IMG/VR virus record: IMGVR_UViG_3300047317_000385
Location: 1-56,454 of that record
DNA length: 56,454 nt
Source of the DNA: a virus
Strand: one strand, 5' to 3'
The position numbers and the translations under genes were made by a program. The notes under the pieces were generated by a model that had not been told where the DNA came from, did not search any database, and worked only from the letters and a program-made list of their open reading frames with translations. Each line of letters starts with the position of its first letter. Position 1 is the stretch's first letter. Shown here in pieces: positions 1-5,942 of the stretch.

Positions 1-127
1 CAGTCGGGGTACGCTATCGCACCATAAGATCGTTGCTCGCTGTTGGGATAACGGCCAACGAGGTTGTGCAGATCGGCGTAGCAACAGATCGTGAAAATGC
101 GCGCGTCGGGCCTCGGATCGAGTAGCC
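1..127. repeat. 127-bp exact terminal direct repeat, left copy
   Basis: The first 127 bases are identical to 56328-56454. The length equals a common assembler k-mer, so this is most simply the overlap of a circular assembly. A coding frame running through the join supports a circular or circularly permuted molecule of about 56,327 bp. A true terminal redundancy is possible but less likely. Confidence 0.95.
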
Positions 128-341
128 AGCACTCAGCAAAGCTACCGTCGTCGGATCGTCCACGGCCGTACTGTTCCTCAAGACACCACTGCACCCAACG
201 GCTCCCGTGCTGCTCAAGATAGGTGCTCGTCCAAAGTCCGCCGCCCGCGGGCTTTGGTTTGGGGAAATCCCCATTTTTGACAGGCTGTAGAAGCTCAGCA
301 TCAAGAGGGAGCAGCGATGCGATCCAGAGCTGTTGGCTCAC
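1..341 (-). CDS. Hypothetical protein, N-terminal part; gene crosses the circular junction
   Basis: Read with the right end (56129-56454), this gives one open frame of 179 residues. The proposed GTG start is at 341; I found no in-frame ATG upstream. The protein is rich in Trp, Cys and Tyr, with a segment GGGLWTSTYLEQHGSRW near residue 40 and a WDCESTLWFRWAFD stretch near the end. I do not recognise a named family. It is the most upstream gene of the right-end accessory run, and its stop overlaps the next start (ATGA) in the ASCH-like gene. In the window it appears split only because the circle was opened here. Start choice is uncertain. Confidence 0.6.
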   Translation of the reverse strand, partial: MSQQLWIASLLPLDAELLQPVKNGDFPKPKPAGGGLWTSTYLEQHGSRWVQWCLEEQYGRGRSDDGSFAECWLLDPRPDARIFTICCYADLHNLVGRYPNSEQRSYGAIAYPD

Positions 342-439
342 AGCGCCCCGTCTACGGCGTCACCCGACGCGCGACCCACCGGAGCACGTACACCGCTATC
401 TGACCCCACGCTCTCAGGCCCATCACTCGATTCTGACAG
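342..439. other. Gene-free stretch beside the structured RNA candidate
   Basis: I see no gene here on either strand that fits the spacing and codon pattern of its neighbours. Together with 440-619 it forms the gap between tRNA-Leu and the junction-spanning gene, and probably holds that gene's downstream or promoter sequence. Confidence 0.4.
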
Positions 440-619
440 GCGGTGCAGGCACCGCAGACGAGATTCAGCGAGACGCCAGCGCGCGCTCGGGTTATGAGCC
501 CTGCGCGTCCTCAGCCACCGGGCCTTACGCAGTTCTGACCTTGAAACACTGCTGCCCCCACCCCGAGGAGTGGTTGGCGTGGAGCTGGGCACAACGCCGG
601 CGCCTCGCTCAATCTCGTC
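440..619 (-). ncRNA. Candidate structured RNA downstream of tRNA-Leu
   Basis: Seen: 599-619 and 457-477 are inverted repeats. On the minus-strand RNA they pair at 20 of 21 positions, including one G-U, with one G-G mismatch. The 121 bases between them hold smaller hairpins, among them one with a GGG-CTCATAA-CCC loop. The closing stem is followed at once by a compact hairpin (440-455, GCGGTG/CACCGC) that could end the transcript. The element begins two bases after the tRNA-Leu 3' end. Inferred: a structured RNA of about 165-180 nt, co-transcribed with or processed from the tRNA. It does not match a tRNA, tmRNA or other RNA I know. Coding potential on both strands is poor. Confidence 0.45.
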
Positions 620-621
620 TA

Positions 622-696
622 TGCCCTGGGCGGGACTCGAACCCGCAAGAACGCCGATTTTAAGTCGGCAGCGTCTACCAATTCCGCCACCAGGGC
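622..696 (-). tRNA. tRNA-Leu (anticodon TAA), short variable loop
   Basis: Seen on the minus strand: acceptor GCCCTGG pairs with CCAGGGC, the D arm is Leu-like (GCGGAATTGGTAGACGC), the anticodon arm is GCCGA-CTTAAAA-TCGGC with anticodon TAA, the T arm is GCGGG-TTCGAGT-CCCGC, and the discriminator is A. CCA is not encoded. The odd point is the variable region, only about six bases (GTTCTT), where tRNA-Leu normally has a long paired arm. Total length is 75 nt. TTA codons should be rare in this GC-rich genome. It lies just after the 700-855 gene and directly before the structured RNA candidate. Confidence 0.9.
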
Positions 697-699
697 GCG

Positions 700-855
700 T
701 CACTTCTTCCTCCCCCGCCGGCCACCGTGCGACTTGCGCGGGTTCGTAGAACCGGGCTCGCGGAACGCGCGCCGGAACTCCGGTCTGATCCGCGCATAGT
801 CAGCTCGGCGCTCCGCGAGCGCTCGACCAGCACGCTTCGATGCTCGCTTGCTCAC
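700..855 (-). CDS. Small basic protein
   Basis: 51 residues, start GTG at 855 overlapping the upstream stop as GTGA. About a third of the residues are Arg or Lys, including a C-terminal KSHGGRRGRKK tail. No recognised domain. The charge suggests nucleic-acid binding, but that is only inference. It is the last coding gene of the 3261-700 run and stops three bases before tRNA-Leu begins. Confidence 0.6.
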   Translation of the reverse strand: MSKRASKRAGRALAERRADYARIRPEFRRAFREPGSTNPRKSHGGRRGRKK

Positions 856-1193
856 GCCGGCGTCCAGTTGATCGAGTACGGCTCCCGCGTGTACGTGCCC
901 GTCTCGAACCTGCCAAGCCTGCACCCGATCTGCAACACGAGCGCCATCTCGCGGTGCAGTTCCGAGAGCTCGGTACGTCCCTCGGTCGTGTCCTCAGCCT
1001 CGACGCCGAGGATGTGCCGCATGTCGCCGAACACGTCCCCGTTGCCGTAGGGTCGCTTCGGGTCGACGGCGGGCGCTCCGAACTCGATCCCCGCCTCGAA
1101 ACGGAAGTGCATCCGTTTGAGCAGCAGCAAGTGATCGTCGGTGATCGTGAACCTGTTCGGGCTCGGCTGCTTGAGTTCGTGCGGCCACGCCAT
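852..1193 (-). CDS. Hypothetical protein, 113 aa
   Basis: ATG at 1193 overlaps the upstream stop as TGATG, and its stop overlaps the next start as GTGA, so it is tightly coupled on both sides. The protein has mixed alpha/beta composition with an LLLLKRMHFRFEAGIEFG segment and an MRHILGVE motif in the middle. I do not recognise a family. The coupling and clean codon use support it as a real gene. Confidence 0.75.
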   Translation of the reverse strand: MAWPHELKQPSPNRFTITDDHLLLLKRMHFRFEAGIEFGAPAVDPKRPYGNGDVFGDMRHILGVEAEDTTEGRTELSELHREMALVLQIGCRLGRFETGTYTREPYSINWTPA

Positions 1194-1456
1194 CAGTCGC
1201 CGCCCTCCTGCGGCCCGTTGCAGCCCCGCTCCCGGCTTCCGCTAGGCGCAGGCGGGGCAGCGTCAGGGTCAGACGGCAGAACGCCCCCAGGCGCGTCATA
1301 GCGCTCTTGCAGCTCGCGGCAGATATCGGGCCACGCCGTCCACAGCAGGCGCGCGTTGCCCGTGTCGGCCTTGCGCAGCGCCGCCATGATGAGCGCAGCG
1401 AACGGCGGATCGCCACGCTCGATCGCCTTCGATACCTCGTAGTCGTACCGGCTCAT
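1193..1456 (-). CDS. Hypothetical protein, 87 aa
   Basis: ATG at 1456 overlaps the stop of the Gp37/Gp68 gene as ATGA. The N-terminal two-thirds look helical (RYDYEVSKAIERG, ALIMAALRKAD, LLWTAWPDICREL) and the C terminus is a Pro/Gly/Asp-rich tail. The phrase LLWTAWP also occurs in the ERF protein, probably by chance. No function can be assigned. Confidence 0.7.
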   Translation of the reverse strand: MSRYDYEVSKAIERGDPPFAALIMAALRKADTGNARLLWTAWPDICRELQERYDAPGGVLPSDPDAAPPAPSGSRERGCNGPQEGGD

Positions 1457-2286
1457 GCCGCCACCACCGCGGGCGCCACCGGCATCTCATCCCACGTCCG
1501 GCCCGATAGCAGCCGTCCGCCGGCCTTCGGCGTGCGCCCACCCCACTGCTTGAAGAAGAACGCTGTGTGCGAGTTCCGTGCGACCTCGTGAAGGCGATGC
1601 ACCCACTCCTCGTCCATCCGGCGATGCTCAGGCCCGCTCTCGCCACCCACGATCAGCCAGTCGATGTTCCAGAGGTCAAGCTGCTCGCCGAGATAGCCGT
1701 CATCCCAGCCCACGCCGGAGGGCAGCTCGGGCACGAGCGGTCCCAGCAGCGGCTCAGCGCTGATGAAGCGCACGGCCGCCGGCGTGCCTCGCAGATCGTC
1801 AGCGCGCCCGACGTACCGGCGGTTCTCGATGCTCGTGCCCAGCCACACGTTCGGGAACGGCACCGGCACCCCTCCGTTGATCCGGCGGAAGCTCTCGTAG
1901 ATGCGCGGCACGACCTCGGCCATCCTCTCCGGGCGCTTCGTGAGCACCTGGAACGTGTGGCGATGCGCGAGATACATGATCCAGAACACCCGCTCGATGA
2001 ACGCCTCGGGCACGAGCTCGTGGAACAGGTCGCTCATCGAGTTCACGAACACCATGCGCGGCCTCGTCCATTTCAGCGGCTGGTCAAGACGCTCGGGGCG
2101 CAGCACGACGTTCTCCGCCGCGTTCTCCGGCGTCCACGGCAGGCCCGGGTAGCCCGGCTTGCCCGCGAACCGGTTCAGCGCCAGCGTCTCCGCGTAACAG
2201 TGGGCGCAGCCCGGCGACACCTTGGAGCAGCCCGTGACCGGGTTCCACGTCGCGTCGGTCCACTCGATCCGGCTCTTATCGCCCAC
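1453..2286 (-). CDS. Phage Gp37/Gp68 family (DUF5131) radical-SAM-like protein
   Basis: 277 residues, start GTG at 2286, overlapping the upstream TAA. Seen: the hallmark N terminus IEWTDATWNPVTGC, then CSKVSPGCAHCYAE, a Cys triplet (C-x6-C-x2-C) like an iron-sulfur cluster site, then VFVNSMSDLFHE, FQVLTKRPERM, VWLGTSIENRRY and WLIVGGESG. Known: these are the signature blocks of the Gp37/Gp68 family found in phages and bacteria. The family resembles radical SAM enzymes but its reaction is not established. Length is normal. Nothing nearby names a substrate. Confidence 0.92.
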   Translation of the reverse strand: MGDKSRIEWTDATWNPVTGCSKVSPGCAHCYAETLALNRFAGKPGYPGLPWTPENAAENVVLRPERLDQPLKWTRPRMVFVNSMSDLFHELVPEAFIERVFWIMYLAHRHTFQVLTKRPERMAEVVPRIYESFRRINGGVPVPFPNVWLGTSIENRRYVGRADDLRGTPAAVRFISAEPLLGPLVPELPSGVGWDDGYLGEQLDLWNIDWLIVGGESGPEHRRMDEEWVHRLHEVARNSHTAFFFKQWGGRTPKAGGRLLSGRTWDEMPVAPAVVAA

Positions 2287-2554
2287 GAGTGCCCTCCCGC
2301 CCCAAGATGAAGCCCGTCAACAGCATCGTCACTAGCGCCGACTCCCACGCGCCCTCTCGCTCGTCAGGCCGAGCCTGCCCGTGAGCGTCCGCAAGCATCA
2401 TCGTGTGAGCAGTGAACGTGATCGCCTCCGCCGCGTCCAAGCCGAACGCTTGGAACATCGCCTCCATGCGCCGCGTCGGATCGACCAGCGTCGGGTCGCG
2501 CTGGAGCACCACCAACGTCTCAGCGACGCGCGCCCCGGCATCCTGGAAGCCCAT
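2276..2554 (-). CDS. Hypothetical protein, 92 aa
   Basis: I chose the ATG at 2554 because it forms a TGATG overlap with the upstream stop and sits about ten bases after GGAGG. An in-frame ATG at 2563 is too close to that site. The protein is helical (ARVAETLVVLQRD, MEAMFQAFGLDAAEAITF, ESALVTMLLTGFILG) and soluble-looking despite a hydrophobic C terminus. No family recognised. Its stop overlaps the GTG of the Gp37/Gp68 gene, so the two are probably co-translated. Confidence 0.65.
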   Translation of the reverse strand: MGFQDAGARVAETLVVLQRDPTLVDPTRRMEAMFQAFGLDAAEAITFTAHTMMLADAHGQARPDEREGAWESALVTMLLTGFILGREGTRGR

Positions 2555-2757
2555 CACGACCATGCCTCCACGCCGAAGAACACCAGGAAGCCGTAGCAGA
2601 CCAGCGCGATCACCACGGCGGCCAGCAGCGCGCCAGCCCATCCCGCCGCCGTCGGCGGCCAAGGGTGCGGCGATCCCTGCGTGCGACGTTCGCGCGAGCG
2701 CTCGATCGCCAAACGCGACTCGCGGCGCCAGCGTTCCACAGACTGATGATCCTCCAT
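2554..2757 (-). CDS. Small membrane protein, one TM segment
   Basis: 67 residues, start ATG at 2757. The N-terminal 30 residues are charged (RWRRESRLAIERSRERR) and should stay in the cytoplasm. One transmembrane helix follows near residues 41-62 (WAGALLAAVVIALVCYGFLVFF). It is the first gene of a transcription unit: the leader CCCCAATCGAAGGAG and the element GGGTTATTATGC lie upstream. Function unknown. Confidence 0.75.
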   Translation of the reverse strand: MEDHQSVERWRRESRLAIERSRERRTQGSPHPWPPTAAGWAGALLAAVVIALVCYGFLVFFGVEAWS

Positions 2758-2786
2758 CCTGCAAGGCTCCTTCGATTGGGGTCCGG

Positions 2787-2798
2787 GCATAATAACCC
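2787..2798 (-). promoter_or_regulatory. Putative promoter -10 element GGGTTATTATGC
   Basis: On the minus strand the sequence GGGTTATTATGC lies about 30 bases before the ATG at 2757. The same element precedes the genes starting at 11962, 12316 and 21458, with a variant before 10539. The core TATTAT fits a TANNNT -10 box. No convincing -35 was seen. Confidence 0.6.
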
Positions 2799-2841
2799 AA
2801 GCGGCGGCGCGCACCCACGCCCGCCGCACGCCGGCAGCCCG

Positions 2842-3261
2842 TCAGACCTCGGCGAGCTTGTACTTGCGGGATTTGCCCTGCGTCAACTGGCCGAGCCCGA
2901 CCAGGCTGATCGCGTAGCGGTGCGTCGTGCTGCGGCTCATGCCGAGCGCGTCCGCGATATCCGCGATCCCCAGCTCCCGGCCGGTGTCGTCCCCGAACAG
3001 GTGCAGGATGCCCAGCCCCTTCTCCAGCGACCCCGAGTAGCGCGCGTCGCCCTTCGGCAACTCTCGCAGCTTGCGGAGCTTCACGGGCGCCATCACCAGG
3101 CCGCGCGCGAGCGGCGCCGCCCTCCTCACATGCTCGTGGACCGTCTGCCAGTCGCCCTTGCCGGCCGCCAGCAGCGCGTCCTCCAGCAGTTCGTATAGAT
3201 CGAGGCGCGCGCGCTGCTTGCTGATCGGCACGAACGTGTTGTCCTTTGGCGTCTTCGGCAT
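2842..3261 (-). CDS. IclR-type winged-helix regulator
   Basis: 139 residues. I place the start at ATG 3261 because AAGGAG in a conserved leader (3271-3289) precedes it; the longer frame from 3315 lacks such a site. Seen: the C-terminal half reads YSGSLEKGLGILHLF, then LGIADIADALGMSRSTTHRYAISLV, then LGQL and KYKL, the pattern of the IclR N-terminal winged helix-turn-helix. The IclR effector domain is absent; an unknown helical region of about 75 residues precedes the helix-turn-helix instead. Inferred role: transcription control of its own unit and perhaps the divergent plus-strand operon that starts 205 bases away. Confidence 0.8.
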   Translation of the reverse strand: MPKTPKDNTFVPISKQRARLDLYELLEDALLAAGKGDWQTVHEHVRRAAPLARGLVMAPVKLRKLRELPKGDARYSGSLEKGLGILHLFGDDTGRELGIADIADALGMSRSTTHRYAISLVGLGQLTQGKSRKYKLAEV

Positions 3262-3465
3262 ATCTTCTACTCCTTGGGTCGGTTGGGATGGATTGAAGCC
3301 CCGGCAAGATATCAAAGGCCCGGCTCGGATGGCCTGCCGGGATGCTCGGATCGTGAGGGGAGCCTAAAAGCCCTGCAAATCCGCATGTTTTGAGCGCATA
3401 GTGAGATCGCGGCGCCGACATGCGAAGATGCGCCGGCATCTATCCCAATCGAAAGGAGGCCAGCA
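3262..3465. promoter_or_regulatory. Divergent regulatory region with two leader motifs
   Basis: This gap separates the divergent IclR-like and HARE-HTH genes. It carries one leader copy on each strand: minus 3271-3289 (ATCCCAACCGACCCAAGGA) and plus 3442-3459 (ATCCCAATCGAAAGGAGG). It is the likely promoter and operator region for both units and a plausible binding site for the IclR-like protein. I could not place -35/-10 boxes with confidence. Confidence 0.55.
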
Positions 3466-3924
3466 ATGGCCGCAGCACAAGCAGCCAAGACCAGCCGTGC
3501 CCGCAAGCCCAAGGCCAACGGCAACGGCGACGCGACGCCCGAGGAGATCGAGGCCAAGGTCGCAGCCGAACAGGAGCAGAAGCGCCTCGACGCGCTGAAA
3601 GACGACTCGCGCAAGGTCGGGCCGAACGGCGGGTCGATGAAGCGCGAGAGCAGCACCCCGAAAAAGCCGCGCGCCTCAGCGTTCCTCGCGGCGGAGAAGG
3701 TGCTACGCGACGCGACCGGCCCGATGAGCGTGGACGACATTCTCGCCGAGGTCAAGCGGCGCAAACTGTACACGTTCAGCGATGCGCCGACGCCACCAAA
3801 AACCCGGATGTACGTGCAGCTCCACGCCGGGATCGCTAAGGGCAAGACCGTCAAGGTGGGACGCGGCATGTTCGACCTCGCGGACCTCAACCCGAAGGGC
3901 GCGGAGAAGCGACCGAAGAAATGA
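3466..3924 (+). CDS. HARE-HTH-like winged-helix protein
   Basis: 152 residues, ATG at 3466 after AAAGGAGG. The first 65 residues are a charged, low-complexity arm. Residues about 68-140 fit the HARE-HTH pattern: FLAAEKVLRDATGPMSVDDILAEVKRRKLY, then P-x-K-T-RMYVQLHAGIAKG, then VKVGRGMFDLAD. Known: this fold occurs with restriction enzymes, RNA polymerase delta and chromatin proteins, and has been proposed to sense modified DNA. Inferred: it may bind phage DNA carrying 7-deazaguanine, or act as a transcription factor. A strong hairpin follows the stop, so it may also be transcribed alone. Confidence 0.7.
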   Translation: MAAAQAAKTSRARKPKANGNGDATPEEIEAKVAAEQEQKRLDALKDDSRKVGPNGGSMKRESSTPKKPRASAFLAAEKVLRDATGPMSVDDILAEVKRRKLYTFSDAPTPPKTRMYVQLHAGIAKGKTVKVGRGMFDLADLNPKGAEKRPKK

Positions 3925-3927
3925 CGC

Positions 3928-3949
3928 GGCGCCGGGCTTGTCCGGCGCC
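3928..3949 (+). terminator. Hairpin after the HARE-HTH gene
   Basis: GGCGCCGG (3928-3935) pairs with CCGGCGCC (3942-3949) across a six-base loop, four bases after the stop. There is no U run, so it is an intrinsic-like terminator or attenuator of uncertain efficiency. Confidence 0.6.
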
Positions 3950-4144
3950 AGCGCTATGCGAGCAGCAGCGACGCGCGCTACGGCGTCGCCTGTTCGCGGC
4001 GCTGCTCGCCGTCCCACCATCAGAGAGGCCGCCCCAGCTCGTGCGCTGGGCGCGGCCTCTAGCCGAATGTCCTAGCCGGATGTCGCATCTGCGCCCTGAC
4101 GCTCACGCAAGCAGGCTGGATGGCCGATGCAAGCCCTAGATCAG
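3950..4144. other. Gene-free spacer with a second strong hairpin
   Basis: No gene is supported here. AGAGGCCGC-CCCAGC (4024 on) pairs with GCTGGG-GCGGCCTCT (to 4060) around a short loop, with one bulge. This gives a second terminator-like structure before the next leader and promoter. Confidence 0.55.
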
Positions 4145-4159
4145 ATCCCAACCGAAAGG
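4145..4159 (+). promoter_or_regulatory. Leader motif ATCCCAACCGAAAGG before 4171
   Basis: ATCCCAACCGAAAGG followed 11 bases later by the ATG. This is one of at least 13 copies placed before the first gene of a unit. The AAAGG part is the ribosome site; the conserved ATCCCAACC part is not needed for that. Confidence 0.65.
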
Positions 4160-4170
4160 CTCCACTCACC

Positions 4171-4326
4171 ATGACCATCCAAGAACTCACAGCCAGAATC
4201 GCCGAGGCTCGCGCCAAGGGCAGACTGCAAGACGAGGCGATGTATTCGGAGTGGCGCGATAAACAGCAGCTCGCCGAGGATCGCGTTGAGCACTCACGCT
4301 GCGAATGGGATCGGCTGGAGGCATAG
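4171..4326 (+). CDS. Small helical protein, 51 aa
   Basis: ATG at 4171 directly follows the leader motif, which fixes the start. The protein is a single charged helix-rich chain (LTARIAEARAKGRL, YSEWRDKQQLAEDRVEHS). No domain recognised. Another leader copy at 4384 precedes the next gene, so this one may be its own unit. Confidence 0.65.
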   Translation: MTIQELTARIAEARAKGRLQDEAMYSEWRDKQQLAEDRVEHSRCEWDRLEA

Positions 4327-4383
4327 ATCAGCCGCGCGACCCCTCACAGACCGGGCGCGCGGTCATGCAGGACCCAACACAAC

Positions 4384-4403
4384 ATCCCAACCGAACGAAG
4401 GAG
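4384..4403 (+). promoter_or_regulatory. Leader motif before the 4411 operon
   Basis: ATCCCAACCGAACGAAGGAG precedes ATG 4411 with the AAGGAG at normal ribosome-site spacing. It marks the start of the four-gene coupled operon 4411-5759. Confidence 0.65.
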
Positions 4404-4410
4404 CCATCCC

Positions 4411-4884
4411 ATGCAGACCGTCTACGACATACTCAGCGCCCTCGCCAGCGTCACGATCGTCAGCGGCGTCAGCGAGGACCGCGCCGCCGCGTGGATGACC
4501 GACAATAGCCCGATCAGCCTCGGCGACGCGCGCGTAGCGCTCAGCGTCACGCTGCCGGGCGACCGCGTCAGATGTGGAGCGATCCTCGTGGTCGCGCGCA
4601 AGGCCGATCCGGTCGAGGCCGTGGCCCTGCTCGGCGCCAGCATCGCGGCTGACCAGGAGTTCGATCACGACCGGGCGCTGACTCACTACCGCGGGCTGCT
4701 CGGCCGTCTCGAAGATCAGCAGGCCGCAGAGCGTCAGTGGCGGGAGCAGCACAACCTCGTGCCGGACCCCGAGCCGCACACGTTCCATCCCGAGTCGGCA
4801 ACAGCCACGCTCGAGCGCCTGGATCACAAGATCGAGGACCTGTACACCGACGAAGACGTGCCAGAGCGGGAGGAGAGCGAATGA
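4411..4884 (+). CDS. Hypothetical protein, 157 aa
   Basis: First gene of a coupled four-gene plus-strand operon, start fixed by the leader. The first 90 residues look alpha/beta (YDILSALASVTIVSGVS, DARVALSVTLPGDRVRCGAILVVARK). The rest is charged and helical with an acidic tail ending REESE. I recognise no family. The stop overlaps the next ATG (ATGA). Confidence 0.75.
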   Translation: MQTVYDILSALASVTIVSGVSEDRAAAWMTDNSPISLGDARVALSVTLPGDRVRCGAILVVARKADPVEAVALLGASIAADQEFDHDRALTHYRGLLGRLEDQQAAERQWREQHNLVPDPEPHTFHPESATATLERLDHKIEDLYTDEDVPEREESE

Positions 4885-5075
4885 GTGCCGCCACCGAAGA
4901 GATCAGCCGTGCAATGTTCGAGGCCACCGAGGCTCTTGATCGGCTTGAGGAATTGCTGGACGAGACGAACGCTGACACCTTGGCTGCGGATCGCGGCCTT
5001 GTGCTCGATGTCGCTGCGCTGGGCGAATCCTTGAACAAAGCAAAGACAGCGCTTGCGCGCGCTCATGAAAGGTAG
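4881..5075 (+). CDS. Small acidic helical protein, 64 aa
   Basis: ATG at 4881 overlaps the upstream stop as ATGA and follows GGAGAG. The chain is almost wholly helical with heptad-like leucines (RAMFEATEALDRLEELL, LGESLNKAKTALARA), suggesting a coiled coil. Function unknown. Confidence 0.7.
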   Translation: MSAATEEISRAMFEATEALDRLEELLDETNADTLAADRGLVLDVAALGESLNKAKTALARAHER

Positions 5076-5079
5076 CCGG

Positions 5080-5295
5080 ATGCCGAGGACGCTTGACGAA
5101 CAGCACACGATGGTGCAGCACGCCATCGACTCGGCGCGCGATGCGTCGATGCTGCCCGACTATGTGGAGCGCCGCGACGCGACCCGGGCAGCGATGCACA
5201 ACCAGCAGGTGCAGGCGCTCACCATGATCGCGCTGGAGCTGCGCGCGCTGCGCGTCGCCGTGGAGAGCGTGACTGGCTCTCCGAGGTACCGCTGA
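5080..5295 (+). CDS. Small helical protein, 71 aa
   Basis: ATG at 5080 follows GAAAGG by eight bases. An in-frame ATG at 5065 lies inside the upstream gene and lacks such spacing. Mostly helical (HTMVQHAIDSARDA, QALTMIALELRALRVAVESV). The stop forms TGATG with the next gene. Function unknown. Confidence 0.7.
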   Translation: MPRTLDEQHTMVQHAIDSARDASMLPDYVERRDATRAAMHNQQVQALTMIALELRALRVAVESVTGSPRYR

Positions 5296-5759
5296 TGAGC
5301 GAAGGCCGCATCATCGAGCGCACCAGCGACGACTACACCTTTCGCTACTACGAGTCGGCGGCGGGGATAGGCTACACGCACTTCGAATGCGAGCGTCGTT
5401 TGGTGGCGGCAAAGAACGCGATGGAGCGGTGGTTCTCGCGGGCGCTCAGGACGCGCACGACGTCGGGTGACGCGGAGCAGGATCAGTACGAGCTTCAGCA
5501 ACTGCGATGGGTGGCCGACGAGATTACCGAGTACGCCGAGGTCATTCAGCGTGAGCTTGACCGACTCGAAGGCGTTGATCGTAAGGCCGAGCGGGTCAAG
5601 GCGCTGCGCTCCGTCGAGGGACGCACACCGGAGGAGGCCGCCGCGTTCTTGGCGAAGGCCGCTCAGCTAGAGAGCGAGGCATGGCAGGTTCGGCACGCTG
5701 AAGGAGGCCGTCGCGCACGTCAAGAGCATGGAAGCGGACGCGGAGGGCGGCTTCGATGA
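5295..5759 (+). CDS. Hypothetical protein, 154 aa, unusual C terminus
   Basis: ATG at 5295 overlaps the upstream stop. Residues 1-130 are a well-behaved charged helical protein (EQDQYELQQLRWVADEITEYAEVIQREL). The last 20 or so residues change to an Arg/Gly-rich string (RRARQEHGSGRGGRLR), while another frame over the same bases reads TLKEAVAHVKSMEADAEGG, which looks more natural. That suggests a late frameshift or sequence error. A 15-residue acidic frame (5756-5803) overlaps the stop as ATGA but is too short to trust. Last gene of the plus-strand operon. Confidence 0.65.
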   Translation: MSEGRIIERTSDDYTFRYYESAAGIGYTHFECERRLVAAKNAMERWFSRALRTRTTSGDAEQDQYELQQLRWVADEITEYAEVIQRELDRLEGVDRKAERVKALRSVEGRTPEEAAAFLAKAAQLESEAWQVRHAEGGRRARQEHGSGRGGRLR

Positions 5760-5833
5760 TCCGGGAGCTGGACGACGACGAGCTGGAGGACTTGCCGATC
5801 TGAGCCGCGTCGTTAACGGGCGCGCGCTGCACC

Positions 5834-5869
5834 CGAGAGGCCCGCCTGCTTCGGCTCGCGGGCCTCTCG
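5834..5869. terminator. Strong hairpin between convergent operons
   Basis: CGAGAGGCCCGC (5834-5845) pairs perfectly with GCGGGCCTCTCG (5858-5869) over a 12-base loop. It lies between the end of the plus-strand operon and the end of the minus-strand dpdA operon, so it can serve both directions. There is no U run. Confidence 0.75.
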
Positions 5870-5942
5870 CGCGTCCTGGGCCGGTCTGCGGCCTTCCGAT
5901 GCGCCGCCCTATGCCCGGGCAGCCCCGACGCGGCGGAGGCCC

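Noticed and set aside
1-127. True direct terminal repeats for packaging
   Set aside because: The length matches a typical assembler k-mer and a gene reads across; not enough to claim DNA ends.
478-545. Possible extra tRNA with a CTCATAA loop
   Set aside because: No matching acceptor stem or T arm; better explained as part of the 440-619 structured element.
2842-3261. IclR-like protein as a lysogeny repressor
   Set aside because: No integrase, Cro-like or attachment site was found, so lysogeny is not supported.
5756-5803. 15-residue peptide MIRELDDDELEDLPI after the 5759 stop
   Set aside because: ATGA overlap is suggestive but it is too short and has no other support.
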